Source: an uncultured Stenotrophomonas sp. | GTDB lineage: Bacteria; Pseudomonadota; Gammaproteobacteria; Xanthomonadales; Xanthomonadaceae | Assembly: GCF_945952405.1 (NCBI RefSeq) | Contig: NZ_CAMFIA010000015.1 | Span: 1 to 64,000, forward strand | Length of the DNA: 64,000 nt | Reading direction: 5' to 3' | Shown: positions 37,822 through 46,232 of the stretch, piece after piece | How the letters are laid out: each line of letters starts with the position of its first letter | How positions within the stretch are numbered: position 1 is the first letter of the stretch | The notes under the pieces: model-generated | Databases searched by the model: none | The model's input: the letters and a program-made list of their open reading frames with translations, nothing else | Told to the model about the DNA's origin: nothing | Position numbers and translations under genes: made by a program

Positions 37822-38014
37822 ACGCAAGCCTCCCCTGCTCGTCGAACGCTATCGCTGTCCAGTCGATACATGACGTACTCCCTCAACGCGACAGTATCGA
37901 TAGTTTCAGATGGGCGCAATCTCAGCCATCAGCCGGCGGTGCGGACATACGGAAAGCGCTTTTGCAGAATGTCACGACAACGTTGTGATATTCATCGCAT
38001 TTTCTGCCGATGGA

Positions 38015-39619
38015 TTACCCGCGCGAAGGGGCTCCGGGGTAATGCAGTCCGGTAGCGGCACCGGTGGCCCGCAGCGCCGCATCATCACCGGAGGGCCCAT
38101 TGGCTGCTTCGAGCAGCACCAGCCTGATCCGCCGCCTGCCGCAATGCAGCGCGCCGTGATAGGCGAGTACCCGTGCCGACAGCTGCGATGTGGCGAGGTC
38201 GACGGTTGCCCGGGACAGCCCCCGGCGCGGATCGATCACCGTCACCACAAGCACAATGCCGCGCTGGCCGGCGCGTTGCCCGCAGCGGGCCCGGATCATG
38301 AGCTGTCCCTTCTCGCTTTCCAGCAGGATCGACACCGCCTCGACGATCGAGCGGTAGGCCGCCAGCTGCAGGCCAGGGCTGAGCTGGCAGGGATCCCCCA
38401 TCAAGCGCGGCTGCCCGATGCGATGCGTGGCATCCCAGGCCTCGCGCACCCCGCCTGCCTGCAAGGCCACATACAGGCCCAGTCGTTCCAGCGCGGAGGG
38501 ATAGATCATGCTGGCCTGGGCCCTGAACAGGCGCGAATGCACCTCCGAGGTATGCCGCAGGCTGTCGGCTACGGCGTGATGCCCCTGCGCATGCAGCCAG
38601 TTCACCATTTCATTCAACGACAGGTCCATGCCATCGCCCAGCTGGCGAAGGTGTGCCGCGCGCTCGCGCAGGTCCATCTCGCTGGCCAGGTGCGAGTTGC
38701 GCGCAAGCTGCAGGGCGGCTTTCCCATCTTCCTCGCGCAGCCGGTGCTGGTTCTGGAAGTGGGTGATGCGTGCGCCCAGCAGCAACAGCGCGACGCTGGC
38801 GATGGCCATGGCCTGCTGGGTGGCGAAGGTGGCGGCGTCGAACGCGTCCGGGCGGTCGGCCGGGGCGCTCAGGCCCAGGATCATGTTGATGGCGGCGACG
38901 CCGATGGCCGCGCCGCGCCAGCCCTGCATGCAGGTCAGCACGATCGCTGGAATCGGCAGGATCAGCAGCAGCTGCAGTGCACCCGGTTCCACGATCGAGG
39001 TGGGAATCGGGGTCGCCTGCAGGCCGATGACCAGCATCGCCAGCAGTGCCGCCAGCGTGGCCGCGATGGCCGGGGCGTTCCAGGCCTCTTCCTTGCGCCG
39101 GATCCAGAGCAGCGCCAGCGGCGCCAGGATCAGGATGCCGATGAAATCGCCCAGTGCATAGCGCAGCGCACTGGTCAGGAACGAGGTTTCACGCAGCGGC
39201 GGCCACAGCAGGTGCGAAATGCCCAGGTTGAGAAGGCTGATGACGGTGGCCGCGCCTACCGCGATCGAGATCACGCCGACGATCGTGGTGCGCGCCAGCA
39301 GCCTGCGGTGCAGGTGCACGATCAGCATCACCGCGGGCATCAGGAACACCGAGGCGCAGATCACCCAGGTCAGCCCGTACTTGCCGATCAGGGGGATCCG
39401 CAGGTGCGCGAAGTAGGCGTATTCACCCAGCAGCAGAAAGGGCCACAGGCGGGGTGGGCACAACAGCAGGGCCGCCACGCGTATGCCGGCGGGCAGGAAG
39501 AACTGGTCCAGCGACAGCTTGCGCGCGCCCCAGCAGGCCACCGCATAGACCAGCGCCAGCGCCAGCCCCTCGGGGCTGACCCGTATCCTCACCAGCAGTC
39601 CGTCCTTCCACCACTGCAT
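38015..39619 (-). CDS. MASE1 membrane protein with degenerate kinase-like C-terminus (paralog C)
   Basis: 534 residues, ATG at 39619 with GGAG upstream. Same order of parts as A and B: MASE1 (about 15-300, DQFFLPAGIRVAALL, MQGWRGAAIGVAAIN), helical segment RERAAHLRQLGDGMDLSLNE, YPSALERLGLYVAL, CQLSPGLQLAAYRSIVEA and MIRARCGQRAGQRG. The equivalent of the kinase N-box reads SIVEAVSILLE, with no Asn. C resembles A more than B in the linker. The 193-bp gap before B is AT-richer and probably carries B's promoter. Confidence 0.8.
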   Translation of the reverse strand: MQWWKDGLLVRIRVSPEGLALALVYAVACWGARKLSLDQFFLPAGIRVAALLLCPPRLWPFLLLGEYAYFAHLRIPLIGKYGLTWVICASVFLMPAVMLIVHLHRRLLARTTIVGVISIAVGAATVISLLNLGISHLLWPPLRETSFLTSALRYALGDFIGILILAPLALLWIRRKEEAWNAPAIAATLAALLAMLVIGLQATPIPTSIVEPGALQLLLILPIPAIVLTCMQGWRGAAIGVAAINMILGLSAPADRPDAFDAATFATQQAMAIASVALLLLGARITHFQNQHRLREEDGKAALQLARNSHLASEMDLRERAAHLRQLGDGMDLSLNEMVNWLHAQGHHAVADSLRHTSEVHSRLFRAQASMIYPSALERLGLYVALQAGGVREAWDATHRIGQPRLMGDPCQLSPGLQLAAYRSIVEAVSILLESEKGQLMIRARCGQRAGQRGIVLVVTVIDPRRGLSRATVDLATSQLSARVLAYHGALHCGRRRIRLVLLEAANGPSGDDAALRATGAATGLHYPGAPSRG

Positions 39620-39700
39620 CCACGTGCTCCCCAGCTCCTGCGCCGATTATGCAAACAAAGCGGCGCTGTGGATCAAGTCATGCGCTGGGCAGGGGCAGGG

Positions 39701-40978
39701 CTACCAGAGCGCATCACGCAGCTTGTACCAGGACATCGCCGCCACCAGCAGCGGCGTACGCAGCAGCCGGCCACCGGGGAAGGAGGCATGCCGCAGGCGC
39801 TGGAACACCTCCAGGCGCTCGCTCTGGCCGGCAATCGCGGCGGCGATGACTTCGCCGGCCAGCCCGGCTGCTGCCACGCCGTGGCCGGAGAAGCCCTGCG
39901 CGAAGTACAGGTTGCCATCCAGCCGGCCCCAGTGCGGCGCGCGGTTGCGGGTGATGTCCACGTAGCCGCCCCAGACCTGCTCCAGCGCCACGTCGGCCAG
40001 CTGCGGGAACACCTGGTGCATGCGTCGCTGCATCACCCCGTGCAGCCCGGGCGGTGGCAGTGCCGAGTAGCTGGCGCGGCCACCGAACAGCAGCCGGTGG
40101 TCATGGCTGAGCCGGAAATAGTCCAGCGCCCAGGCGGTGTCGGCCACGGCCATGTTGTTGCCGATCAGGGCGCGGGCGCGCTCGGCTCCCAGCGGTTCGC
40201 TGGCACCGATGTAGGTGCCGACCGGCATGATCCGCCGTTCCAGCTCGGGCAGCAGCCCCTGCAGCCAGGCGTTGCCGGCCACCACCAGATGCGCGGCGCG
40301 CACGCTGCCGCGCGCGGTGTGCAGGGTTGGCCGAGGCCCGCGCTGCACGCGGGTCACCGCGGAATTCTCATGGATCACCACTCCGGCTGCACGTGCCGCA
40401 TCGGCCAGGCCGCGTGCATAGGCCAGTGGGTGCAGGTGCGCGCTGAGCGGGTCGAACATGGCGGCGCGGTAGCGCGGGCTGTCCAGCTGGCTGCGCAGCA
40501 CGTCGCGGTCCCACCACTGCATCGGGTAGTCGTAGTAGCGCTGCAGGTGCTCGCAGTGGCCGCGCAGGTCGCGCTCATGGCGTTCGCGGATGGCGACGCT
40601 GGCGTGGCCTTCCACCCAATGGCAGTGGATGTGATGGCGATCGATGCGCGCGCGCATCGACTGCACCGCATCGCGCGACCAGTCGAACAGGTGGCGTGCG
40701 TCCTCGCGGCCGAGCTGGCGTTCCAGCTCATCGACCTCGCAGCCGTAGCCGACCAGCGCCTGGCCGCCATTGCGTCCGGAGGCGCCCCAGCCGATCCGCT
40801 GCGCTTCCAGCACGATCACGCGCTGCCCGCGCGCGGCCAGTTCCAGTGCCGCGGTCAGGCCGGTGTAGCCAGCGCCAAGCACCGCCACGTCGGCCTGCAC
40901 GTCCCCCTGCAGCGAGGGCAACGGCGCCGGTTCGGGCAGGCTGGCGGCGTACCAGCTGGGCGGGAAAGCGGCGCTCAC
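39701..40978 (-). CDS. puuB: Gamma-glutamylputrescine oxidase PuuB-like
   Basis: 425 residues (E. coli PuuB 426). The FAD-binding Rossmann motif VAVLGAGYTGLTAALELA is followed by the GWGASGRNGGQ segment, and the DAO-type C-terminus has GFSGHGVAAAGLAGE. It oxidises gamma-glutamylputrescine to the aminobutyraldehyde with H2O2. The GTG at 40978 has GAGG seven bases upstream. It diverges from puuD by 161 bp, so a common regulatory region serves both. Confidence 0.93.
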   Translation of the reverse strand: MSAAFPPSWYAASLPEPAPLPSLQGDVQADVAVLGAGYTGLTAALELAARGQRVIVLEAQRIGWGASGRNGGQALVGYGCEVDELERQLGREDARHLFDWSRDAVQSMRARIDRHHIHCHWVEGHASVAIRERHERDLRGHCEHLQRYYDYPMQWWDRDVLRSQLDSPRYRAAMFDPLSAHLHPLAYARGLADAARAAGVVIHENSAVTRVQRGPRPTLHTARGSVRAAHLVVAGNAWLQGLLPELERRIMPVGTYIGASEPLGAERARALIGNNMAVADTAWALDYFRLSHDHRLLFGGRASYSALPPPGLHGVMQRRMHQVFPQLADVALEQVWGGYVDITRNRAPHWGRLDGNLYFAQGFSGHGVAAAGLAGEVIAAAIAGQSERLEVFQRLRHASFPGGRLLRTPLLVAAMSWYKLRDALW

Positions 40979-41139
40979 GGCGCGCCTCGCGCTTGCTGCG
41001 CAGACGGTCCGAGTGGGAGAGGGTGATCGGTGTTCACCGGCGTAGTTTGGCCGATGCGTGACGGCCGTGGTGTGACGGTGATGGCTTGCCGCGTTCGCCG
41101 GGCGGCGGGTAACGTGTCCGCACGCCAAGGAGTATTCCC

Positions 41140-41901
41140 ATGCGCCGCCTGCCCTGGGTGGGCCTGCCCACCGACAGCACCGTGATCGGCCATCACCGTT
41201 TCGCGGTGGCTGGCGAGAAGTATGTGCGCGCGCTGGCCGAAGCCGCCGAAGTGACGCCGCTGGTGTTGCCGAGCCTGCAGCCCCCGTTGCCGGTCGATGA
41301 CTGGTTGCAGGGGCTGGATGGCCTGCTGCTGACCGGTGCGGCCAGCAATATCGAACCGCAGCACTACGAGGGCGGCCGCAGCTGGCCCGGCAATCTGCAT
41401 GACCCGGCCCGTGACGCCACCGCCTTTGCGCTGCTGCACGCGGCACTGGCGCTGGATCTTCCGGTACTGGCGATCTGCCGCGGCTTCCAGGAACTGAATG
41501 TCGCGCTCGGTGGCAGCCTGCATCCACAGGTGCACGCGGTGGAAGGACTGGCCGACCATCGCGAAGATCCGCTGGCGCCAGTGGAAGTGCAGTATGGGCC
41601 GGCGCACGCGGTCAGCCTGGCCGCCGGGGGCTGGCTGGCGCAGTGGCAGGGCGGTGACCGGGTGCAGGTCAATTCGGTGCATGGGCAGGGCATTGCCCGG
41701 CTGGCACCGGGCCTGCGGGTCGAGGCCCACGCCGATGACGGGCTGGTCGAGGCGGCGCGCAGCCTGCACCATCGTTTCGTGCTCGGCGTACAGTGGCACC
41801 CGGAATGGCGTGTCATGCAGGCGCCGTTCTATCACGCTATTTTCCGTGCGTTCGGCCAAGCTTGCCGGCAGCACCAACAGAACCGACTGGATTCCCGATG
41901 A
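41140..41901 (+). CDS. puuD: Gamma-glutamyl-GABA hydrolase PuuD-like
   Basis: 253-residue class I glutamine-amidotransferase fold (peptidase C26). Nucleophile Cys in LAICRGFQELNV and the His/Glu pair in GVQWHPEW are present. It releases GABA from gamma-glutamyl-GABA. AAGGAG precedes the ATG. Its stop overlaps the puuA start (ATGA). Confidence 0.94.
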   Translation: MRRLPWVGLPTDSTVIGHHRFAVAGEKYVRALAEAAEVTPLVLPSLQPPLPVDDWLQGLDGLLLTGAASNIEPQHYEGGRSWPGNLHDPARDATAFALLHAALALDLPVLAICRGFQELNVALGGSLHPQVHAVEGLADHREDPLAPVEVQYGPAHAVSLAAGGWLAQWQGGDRVQVNSVHGQGIARLAPGLRVEAHADDGLVEAARSLHHRFVLGVQWHPEWRVMQAPFYHAIFRAFGQACRQHQQNRLDSR

Positions 41902-43295
41902 GCTCCCGAACGCGCCCGCGCAAGACGGCAACGCCCCCCGCACCGCAGGAAAGCAGCCTGCTGCGCTGGCTGAAGGAGCGGCGCATCACCGAAGTCGAAT
42001 GCCTGGTGCCGGACATCACCGGCAACGCGCGCGGCAAGATCATTCCTGCCGACAAGTTCTCGCACGACTACGGTACGCGCCTGCCCGAAGGCATCTTCGC
42101 CACCACCGTCACCGGCGAGTTCCCCGACGACTATTACGAGCTGACCTCGCCGTCGGACTCGGACATGATGCTGCGGCCGGATCCGGACACCGTGCGCATG
42201 GTGCCGTGGGCCGCCGATGCCACCGCACAGGTCATCCATGACTGCTACACCAAGAACGGAGAGCCGCACGAGCTGGCACCGCGCAACGTGCTGCGGCGGG
42301 TGCTGGCGGCCTACGCCGAACTGGGACTGCGCCCGGTGGTGGCACCGGAGCTGGAATTCTTCCTGGTGCAGAAGAACACCGATCCGGACTTCCCGCTGCT
42401 GCCGCCGGCCGGCCGTTCCGGGCGCCCGGAAACCGCGCGGCAGTCGTATTCGATCGACGCGGTCAACGAGTTCGACCCGATCCTCGATCTGATGTACGAC
42501 TACGCCGATGCGATGAAGCTGGATGTCGATACGCTGATCCATGAATCCGGCGCGGCCCAGCTGGAAGTCAACTTCACCCATGCCGACGCCATGGACCTGG
42601 CCGACCAGGTGTTCCTGTTCAAGCGCACCATGCGCGAGGCGGCGTTGCGGCACGGGGTGTACGCGACCTTCCTGGCCAAGCCGATGGAGAACGAGCCGGG
42701 CAGCGCCATGCATATCCACCAGAGCCTGGTGCGGGTGAGTGATGGCAGCAACGTGTTTGCCGGCGAGACCGATGCCGAGGGTGAGTTCAGCCCGGTGTTC
42801 GGCCACTACCTGGGCGGCCTGCAGAAGTACGCACCACAGGCGATGGCGTTCTTCGCACCGAACGTGAATTCCTATCGCCGGCTGGTGTTCGGCGAAGTCT
42901 CGCCGAGCAACGTGCACTGGGGCTTCGACAACCGCACCTGTGGCCTGCGCGTGCCGCTGGATACGCCTGAGAACATGCGCGTGGAGAGCCGGTTTGCCGG
43001 TTCCGACGCCAACCCCTACCTGGCGATGGCCGCGACCCTGGCCTGCGGCCTGCTCGGCATCCGCGAGCGGCTGGCGCCGGATGCACCGGTGACCGGCAGC
43101 GCCAAGGAACTGGGCTACAACCTGCCGCGCTCGCTGGGTGAAGCGCTGGACGGGCTGGAGCAGTGCAGCGAGTTGCAGGCGCTTCTGGGCGAGCGCTTCT
43201 GCCGGGCCTACATCTCGGTCAAACGCAAGGAATACGAGACCTTTTTCCGTGTCATCAGCTCGTGGGAACGCGAGTTCCTGCTGCTGAACGTCTGA
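41898..43295 (+). CDS. puuA: Gamma-glutamylputrescine synthetase PuuA-like (glutamine synthetase family)
   Basis: 465 residues, GS fold. Metal and glutamate motifs are visible (APELEFFLV, ESGAAQLEVNF, GSAMHIHQSL, NSYRRLVFGEVSPSNVHW, ESRFAGSDANPYL). The family lacks the adenylylation loop of GlnA, and the variant of the N-terminal motif fits PuuA, which ligates glutamate to putrescine. Translation is coupled to puuD. The next gene, potF, follows after 91 bp. Confidence 0.93.
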   Translation: MSSRTRPRKTATPPAPQESSLLRWLKERRITEVECLVPDITGNARGKIIPADKFSHDYGTRLPEGIFATTVTGEFPDDYYELTSPSDSDMMLRPDPDTVRMVPWAADATAQVIHDCYTKNGEPHELAPRNVLRRVLAAYAELGLRPVVAPELEFFLVQKNTDPDFPLLPPAGRSGRPETARQSYSIDAVNEFDPILDLMYDYADAMKLDVDTLIHESGAAQLEVNFTHADAMDLADQVFLFKRTMREAALRHGVYATFLAKPMENEPGSAMHIHQSLVRVSDGSNVFAGETDAEGEFSPVFGHYLGGLQKYAPQAMAFFAPNVNSYRRLVFGEVSPSNVHWGFDNRTCGLRVPLDTPENMRVESRFAGSDANPYLAMAATLACGLLGIRERLAPDAPVTGSAKELGYNLPRSLGEALDGLEQCSELQALLGERFCRAYISVKRKEYETFFRVISSWEREFLLLNV

Positions 43296-43386
43296 GCATC
43301 TGGAATAGAAAAATCCGCCGCCGGGGGGTAGGCTGGCACCCGTCGCCGGCCCCGCCGGCCCCCCTTCCCGCATTCTGGAGCACCCG

Positions 43387-44496
43387 ATGAAGCTGCGTAT
43401 CCTCACGCTCGGCCTGGCCTCCGCCATGCTCGCCGCCTGTGGCGGTGGCAACGGTGGCGCTCAGGACAGCCAGGTCCTGAACGTCTACAACTACAGCGAT
43501 TACATCGCCGAGGACACCATTCCGACCTTCGAGAAGGAGAGCGGAATCAAGGTGACCTACGACGTGTTCGACAGCGATGAGATGGTCGAGACCAAGCTGC
43601 TGGCCGGCAACAGCGGCTACGACGTGGTGGTGCCGACCCTGAACTTCTTCGGGCGCCAGATCCAGGCCGGCGTGTTCCTGCCGCTGGACAAGAGCAAGAT
43701 CCCGAACCTGGCCAACCTCGATCCGGCGGTGATGAAGCGCATCGCCACCCAGGATCCGGGCAACCAGTACGGTGTGCCGTACATGATCGGCACCACCGGC
43801 ATCGGCTACAACGTGGAGATGCTGAAGCAGCGTTTCGGCGGCAGTGCCGACATCGCCAGCAGCTGGGACCTGGTGTTCAAGCCCGAGAACATCAGCAAGA
43901 TGAAGGACTGCGGCGTGACCATCCTGGATACGCCGGCGGACATGATCCCGATCGCGCTGCACTACCTGGGCCTGGACCCGCACAGTGCGGACCCGGCCGA
44001 ACTGCAGAAGGCGGCCGATCTGCTGAAGTCGATCCGCCCGTACGTGCAGAACTTCCACTCCTCGCAGTACGTCGGCTCGCTGGCCAACGGTGGCACCTGC
44101 CTGGTGGTCGGCTGGTCGGGTGACATCATCCAGGCCCGCGACCGCGCCGAGGAAGCCAGCAACGGCGTGCACGTGGCCTATTCGATTCCGAAGGAAGGCG
44201 CCCCGCAGTGGTTCGACATGCTGGCGATCCCGAAGGATGCCAAGCACCCGGAAGCCGCCTACAGGTTCATCAACTTCCTGCTGGAGCCGAAGGTCGCCGC
44301 GGCCAACACCAACTTCATCCACTACGCCAACCCGGTGCCGACCGCGACCCCGCTGGTGGATGAGGCGATCCGTACCGACCCGACCATCTACCCGCCGGCC
44401 GACGTGGCCGAGAAGATGTTCACCTATTCGATCAACACGCCGGAGACCGACAAGCTCTACACCCGGCTTTGGACCGAGGTGAAGACCGGCCGTTAA
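43387..44496 (+). CDS. potF: Putrescine ABC transporter substrate-binding lipoprotein PotF-like
   Basis: 369 residues. A lipobox (SAMLAACGGG, Cys18) is followed by the PotD/PotF fold: VLNVYNYSDYIAEDTIPTFE at the N-terminus, GVPYMIGTTGIGYN in the hinge and WSGDIIQARDRA. The YNWSDY-like start and acidic pocket residues fit a polyamine. It is cut off from potGHI by 1.7 kb of foreign-looking DNA, so it may be transcribed with puuDA. Confidence 0.93.
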   Translation: MKLRILTLGLASAMLAACGGGNGGAQDSQVLNVYNYSDYIAEDTIPTFEKESGIKVTYDVFDSDEMVETKLLAGNSGYDVVVPTLNFFGRQIQAGVFLPLDKSKIPNLANLDPAVMKRIATQDPGNQYGVPYMIGTTGIGYNVEMLKQRFGGSADIASSWDLVFKPENISKMKDCGVTILDTPADMIPIALHYLGLDPHSADPAELQKAADLLKSIRPYVQNFHSSQYVGSLANGGTCLVVGWSGDIIQARDRAEEASNGVHVAYSIPKEGAPQWFDMLAIPKDAKHPEAAYRFINFLLEPKVAAANTNFIHYANPVPTATPLVDEAIRTDPTIYPPADVAEKMFTYSINTPETDKLYTRLWTEVKTGR

Positions 44497-44513
44497 GCAC
44501 CGACCGCCAGGCA

Positions 44514-44699
44514 AAGGTGGCTGCCGACCGGCAGGTAAAGGTGACTGCCGACTGGTAAAGGTGGGTGCCGACCGTTGGTCGGCACGCTCTCCCGCCAGAA
44601 CCGACCCCCTGCCGGCCCCAGCCACCCCACCTGCCAGCCTGCCGCCTCCGGGTCCACCGCGGCCGGCTGGCCGCTGGCTGCCGACCGTGGTTCGGCACG
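44514..44699. repeat. Degenerate tandem SMAG cluster, TGCCGACC subtype
   Basis: Three tandem heads of the form AAAGGTGxxTGCCGAC (about 44514-44585), only the last with a complete palindrome (GTGGGTGCCGACCGTTGGTCGGCAC), and another palindrome at about 44677-44699. The truncated copies suggest partial duplication and decay. Confidence 0.75.
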
Positions 44700-44817
44700 C
44701 CTGGAATAACATTCACGATGGAAACGCAGTGGGCGAGTGCCTGAAAGACGGAGCAGTCGCTTTTCCTCCGCTGGAAGTCTTCTATAGCAGGGTAATTCGC
44801 CGAGAATGCCGGAAAAT

Positions 44818-44843
44818 GGCGGACGGATCAGTATCCGTCCGCC
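44818..44843. terminator. Strong hairpin before the M35 protease gene
   Basis: Perfect 11-bp stem GGCGGACGGAT (44818-44828) with 44833-44843, loop CAGT. On the minus strand ATTTTCC follows. It may end transcripts coming from potF or be part of the mobile segment. Confidence 0.65.
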
Positions 44844-44909
44844 GATTGCTTGCACTTCAACTCTCATGTCACGGATGCTTGTTGAACATGAATCTCAACG
44901 GAGTGAGCA

Positions 44910-46051
44910 ATGAAAACCCTATCCTGGATCGGTTTCGTAATCATGTTCTTGGTCGCGGCTGCTCCCGCGAGTGCGCAGTTGTCCGTGCAGATGAAGCAGG
45001 CGGCTGGAGCCGCTGCGACCGACGTCGTGATCCACGTCACCTACCTCAACTCCGGCGCAGTGGCGCTCAGCATTCCCGAGCGTGGCCTGCCCAGAGCCCT
45101 GCAGGATGGAAGGTTGTGGAATGATGCGTTTCTTGTTGTCGCGCAGGATGGAAGTGCAGCTGCATATCGCGGAATCATTGCCCACCTGGGGGCCGCCGCC
45201 CGCGAGAGGGCGGTGACGCTGCAACCCGGGCAACGGTTTGTTCGACAGGTCAATGTCTCCTTGAGCTATGAGCTTCGTCCTGGCCAGACATACAGGGTTT
45301 CTACCCCTGTCCTCAGATACAGGATTCTTGACGGTTCAGAGGCCGCAGGGGCGACCAGGATCGACAAGGAGGCTTCCACTGCTCCCGTTTCAATGCTGAT
45401 CGTCGCTCCGCTGCCGCCTGCTGGCAAAGCCGCCGAAACCGCGTCGCAGAAAGCATCGCGCCTAACATCCTGCACGCCAGCCCGGTTGAAGGACGTCACC
45501 GCGGGAGTGACGGCTGCGGCAGGTATCGCCCGCAGTTCGAAAAAAAGTATCTGGAGTCACTCTATGGATATGAGTTCGGAGAATCATCCATTATCGTGAC
45601 GTTCAATGAAACCGCCCGCTACAGATCGTGGTTTGGTGAGCACGGTGATCCCAATATCGCAAACCCGATCAACGACCGGATCAGAAAGACGATCTCGGGA
45701 GTCGCTACCCGGTTCGCATTGCTCAAGCCACCTTCCTGTGATTGTCCGGAAGAGATGGTCGCAGACACCATCGCGTGGATCTCCACTGCAGTTCCCTATG
45801 TTGTGAATTACTGCCCGGGATTTTTCGATCTTCCGGTAGGCCCACATGTGCCCTCTGGGTCGCGCGCGGCCACCATCTACCATGAAGTAACGCATTTTGC
45901 CGATGCGCATGCGCTCGCAACCACAGATCTGGACGAACAGTTTCCAAGCCCGGAAGATGCGCGCTACGTTGCCAGGACGGCCCGCGATCTGGCGTCCGAG
46001 CACGCATACGGGTACGAGTATTTTGCTGACAATCATGGCAACGAGAACTGA
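44910..46051 (+). pseudogene. M35 (aspzincin) metalloendopeptidase, frameshifted at an A7 run
   Basis: Two overlapping frames make one secreted protease. Frame 1 (44910-45599) has a signal peptide (about 1-22, cleavage after ASA) and a propeptide-like beta domain (about 25-130). It then enters the catalytic domain at SCTPARLKDVTAGV. At the seven-A run 45540-45546 coding moves to the -1 frame, which reads KKYLESLYGYEFGESS and ARYRSWFG without a stop. It continues through the zinc motif HEVTH (45881-45895), a likely third-ligand Asp in ALATTDLDE and a C-terminal GYEYFADNHGNEN. One additional A would restore a full protein of about 380 residues. M35 enzymes include deuterolysin and Aeromonas AsaP1. 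Composition is clearly lower in G+C than the flanks. It may be a decayed gene, a phase-variable gene or an assembly error. Confidence 0.8.
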
Positions 46052-46068
46052 TCGCCTCGCCGCGGAAG

Positions 46069-46091
46069 GAATTGTTATTTTGTAACAATTC
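46069..46091 (+). terminator. AT-rich hairpin after the M35 protease gene
   Basis: Perfect 9-bp stem GAATTGTTA (46069-46077) with TAACAATTC (46083-46091), loop TTTTG, followed by TTCTGCC. Its AT-richness matches the protease segment rather than the host flanks. Confidence 0.65.
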
Positions 46092-46232
46092 TTCTGCCTC
46101 AGCGGGCGGGCAGGGAGGGTTGAGGAGCGTGGGCAATGCTCTGGCGTCTTCCTGCCCGTTGCCGTCATATCCCCTGCGGCCCCTGGCCGGTAGAATGGCG
46201 GCCGCTGTCCACCGCCCGCTCCCGGAGCCCCC

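Larger units (their letters stand above)
44497..44909. other. Intergenic region potF to M35 protease gene
   Basis: The first 200 bases hold degenerate SMAG units; from about 44700 onwards the base composition falls to near 55 percent G+C. A strong hairpin lies at 44818-44843. No gene is convincing here. CGGAG precedes the protease ATG. Confidence 0.5.

Noticed and set aside
37910..41026. 1038-residue plus-strand open frame
   Set aside because: It runs antisense across paralog C of the MASE1 set and puuB, two recognisable genes, and has no protein-like features.
45537..45548. Canonical programmed -1 frameshift site in the M35 gene
   Set aside because: In the zero frame the heptamer is G AAA AAA, which does not fit X XXY YYZ with good P-site re-pairing, and no clear downstream pseudoknot was seen. 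Slippage or mutation is as likely, so I do not call it recoding.
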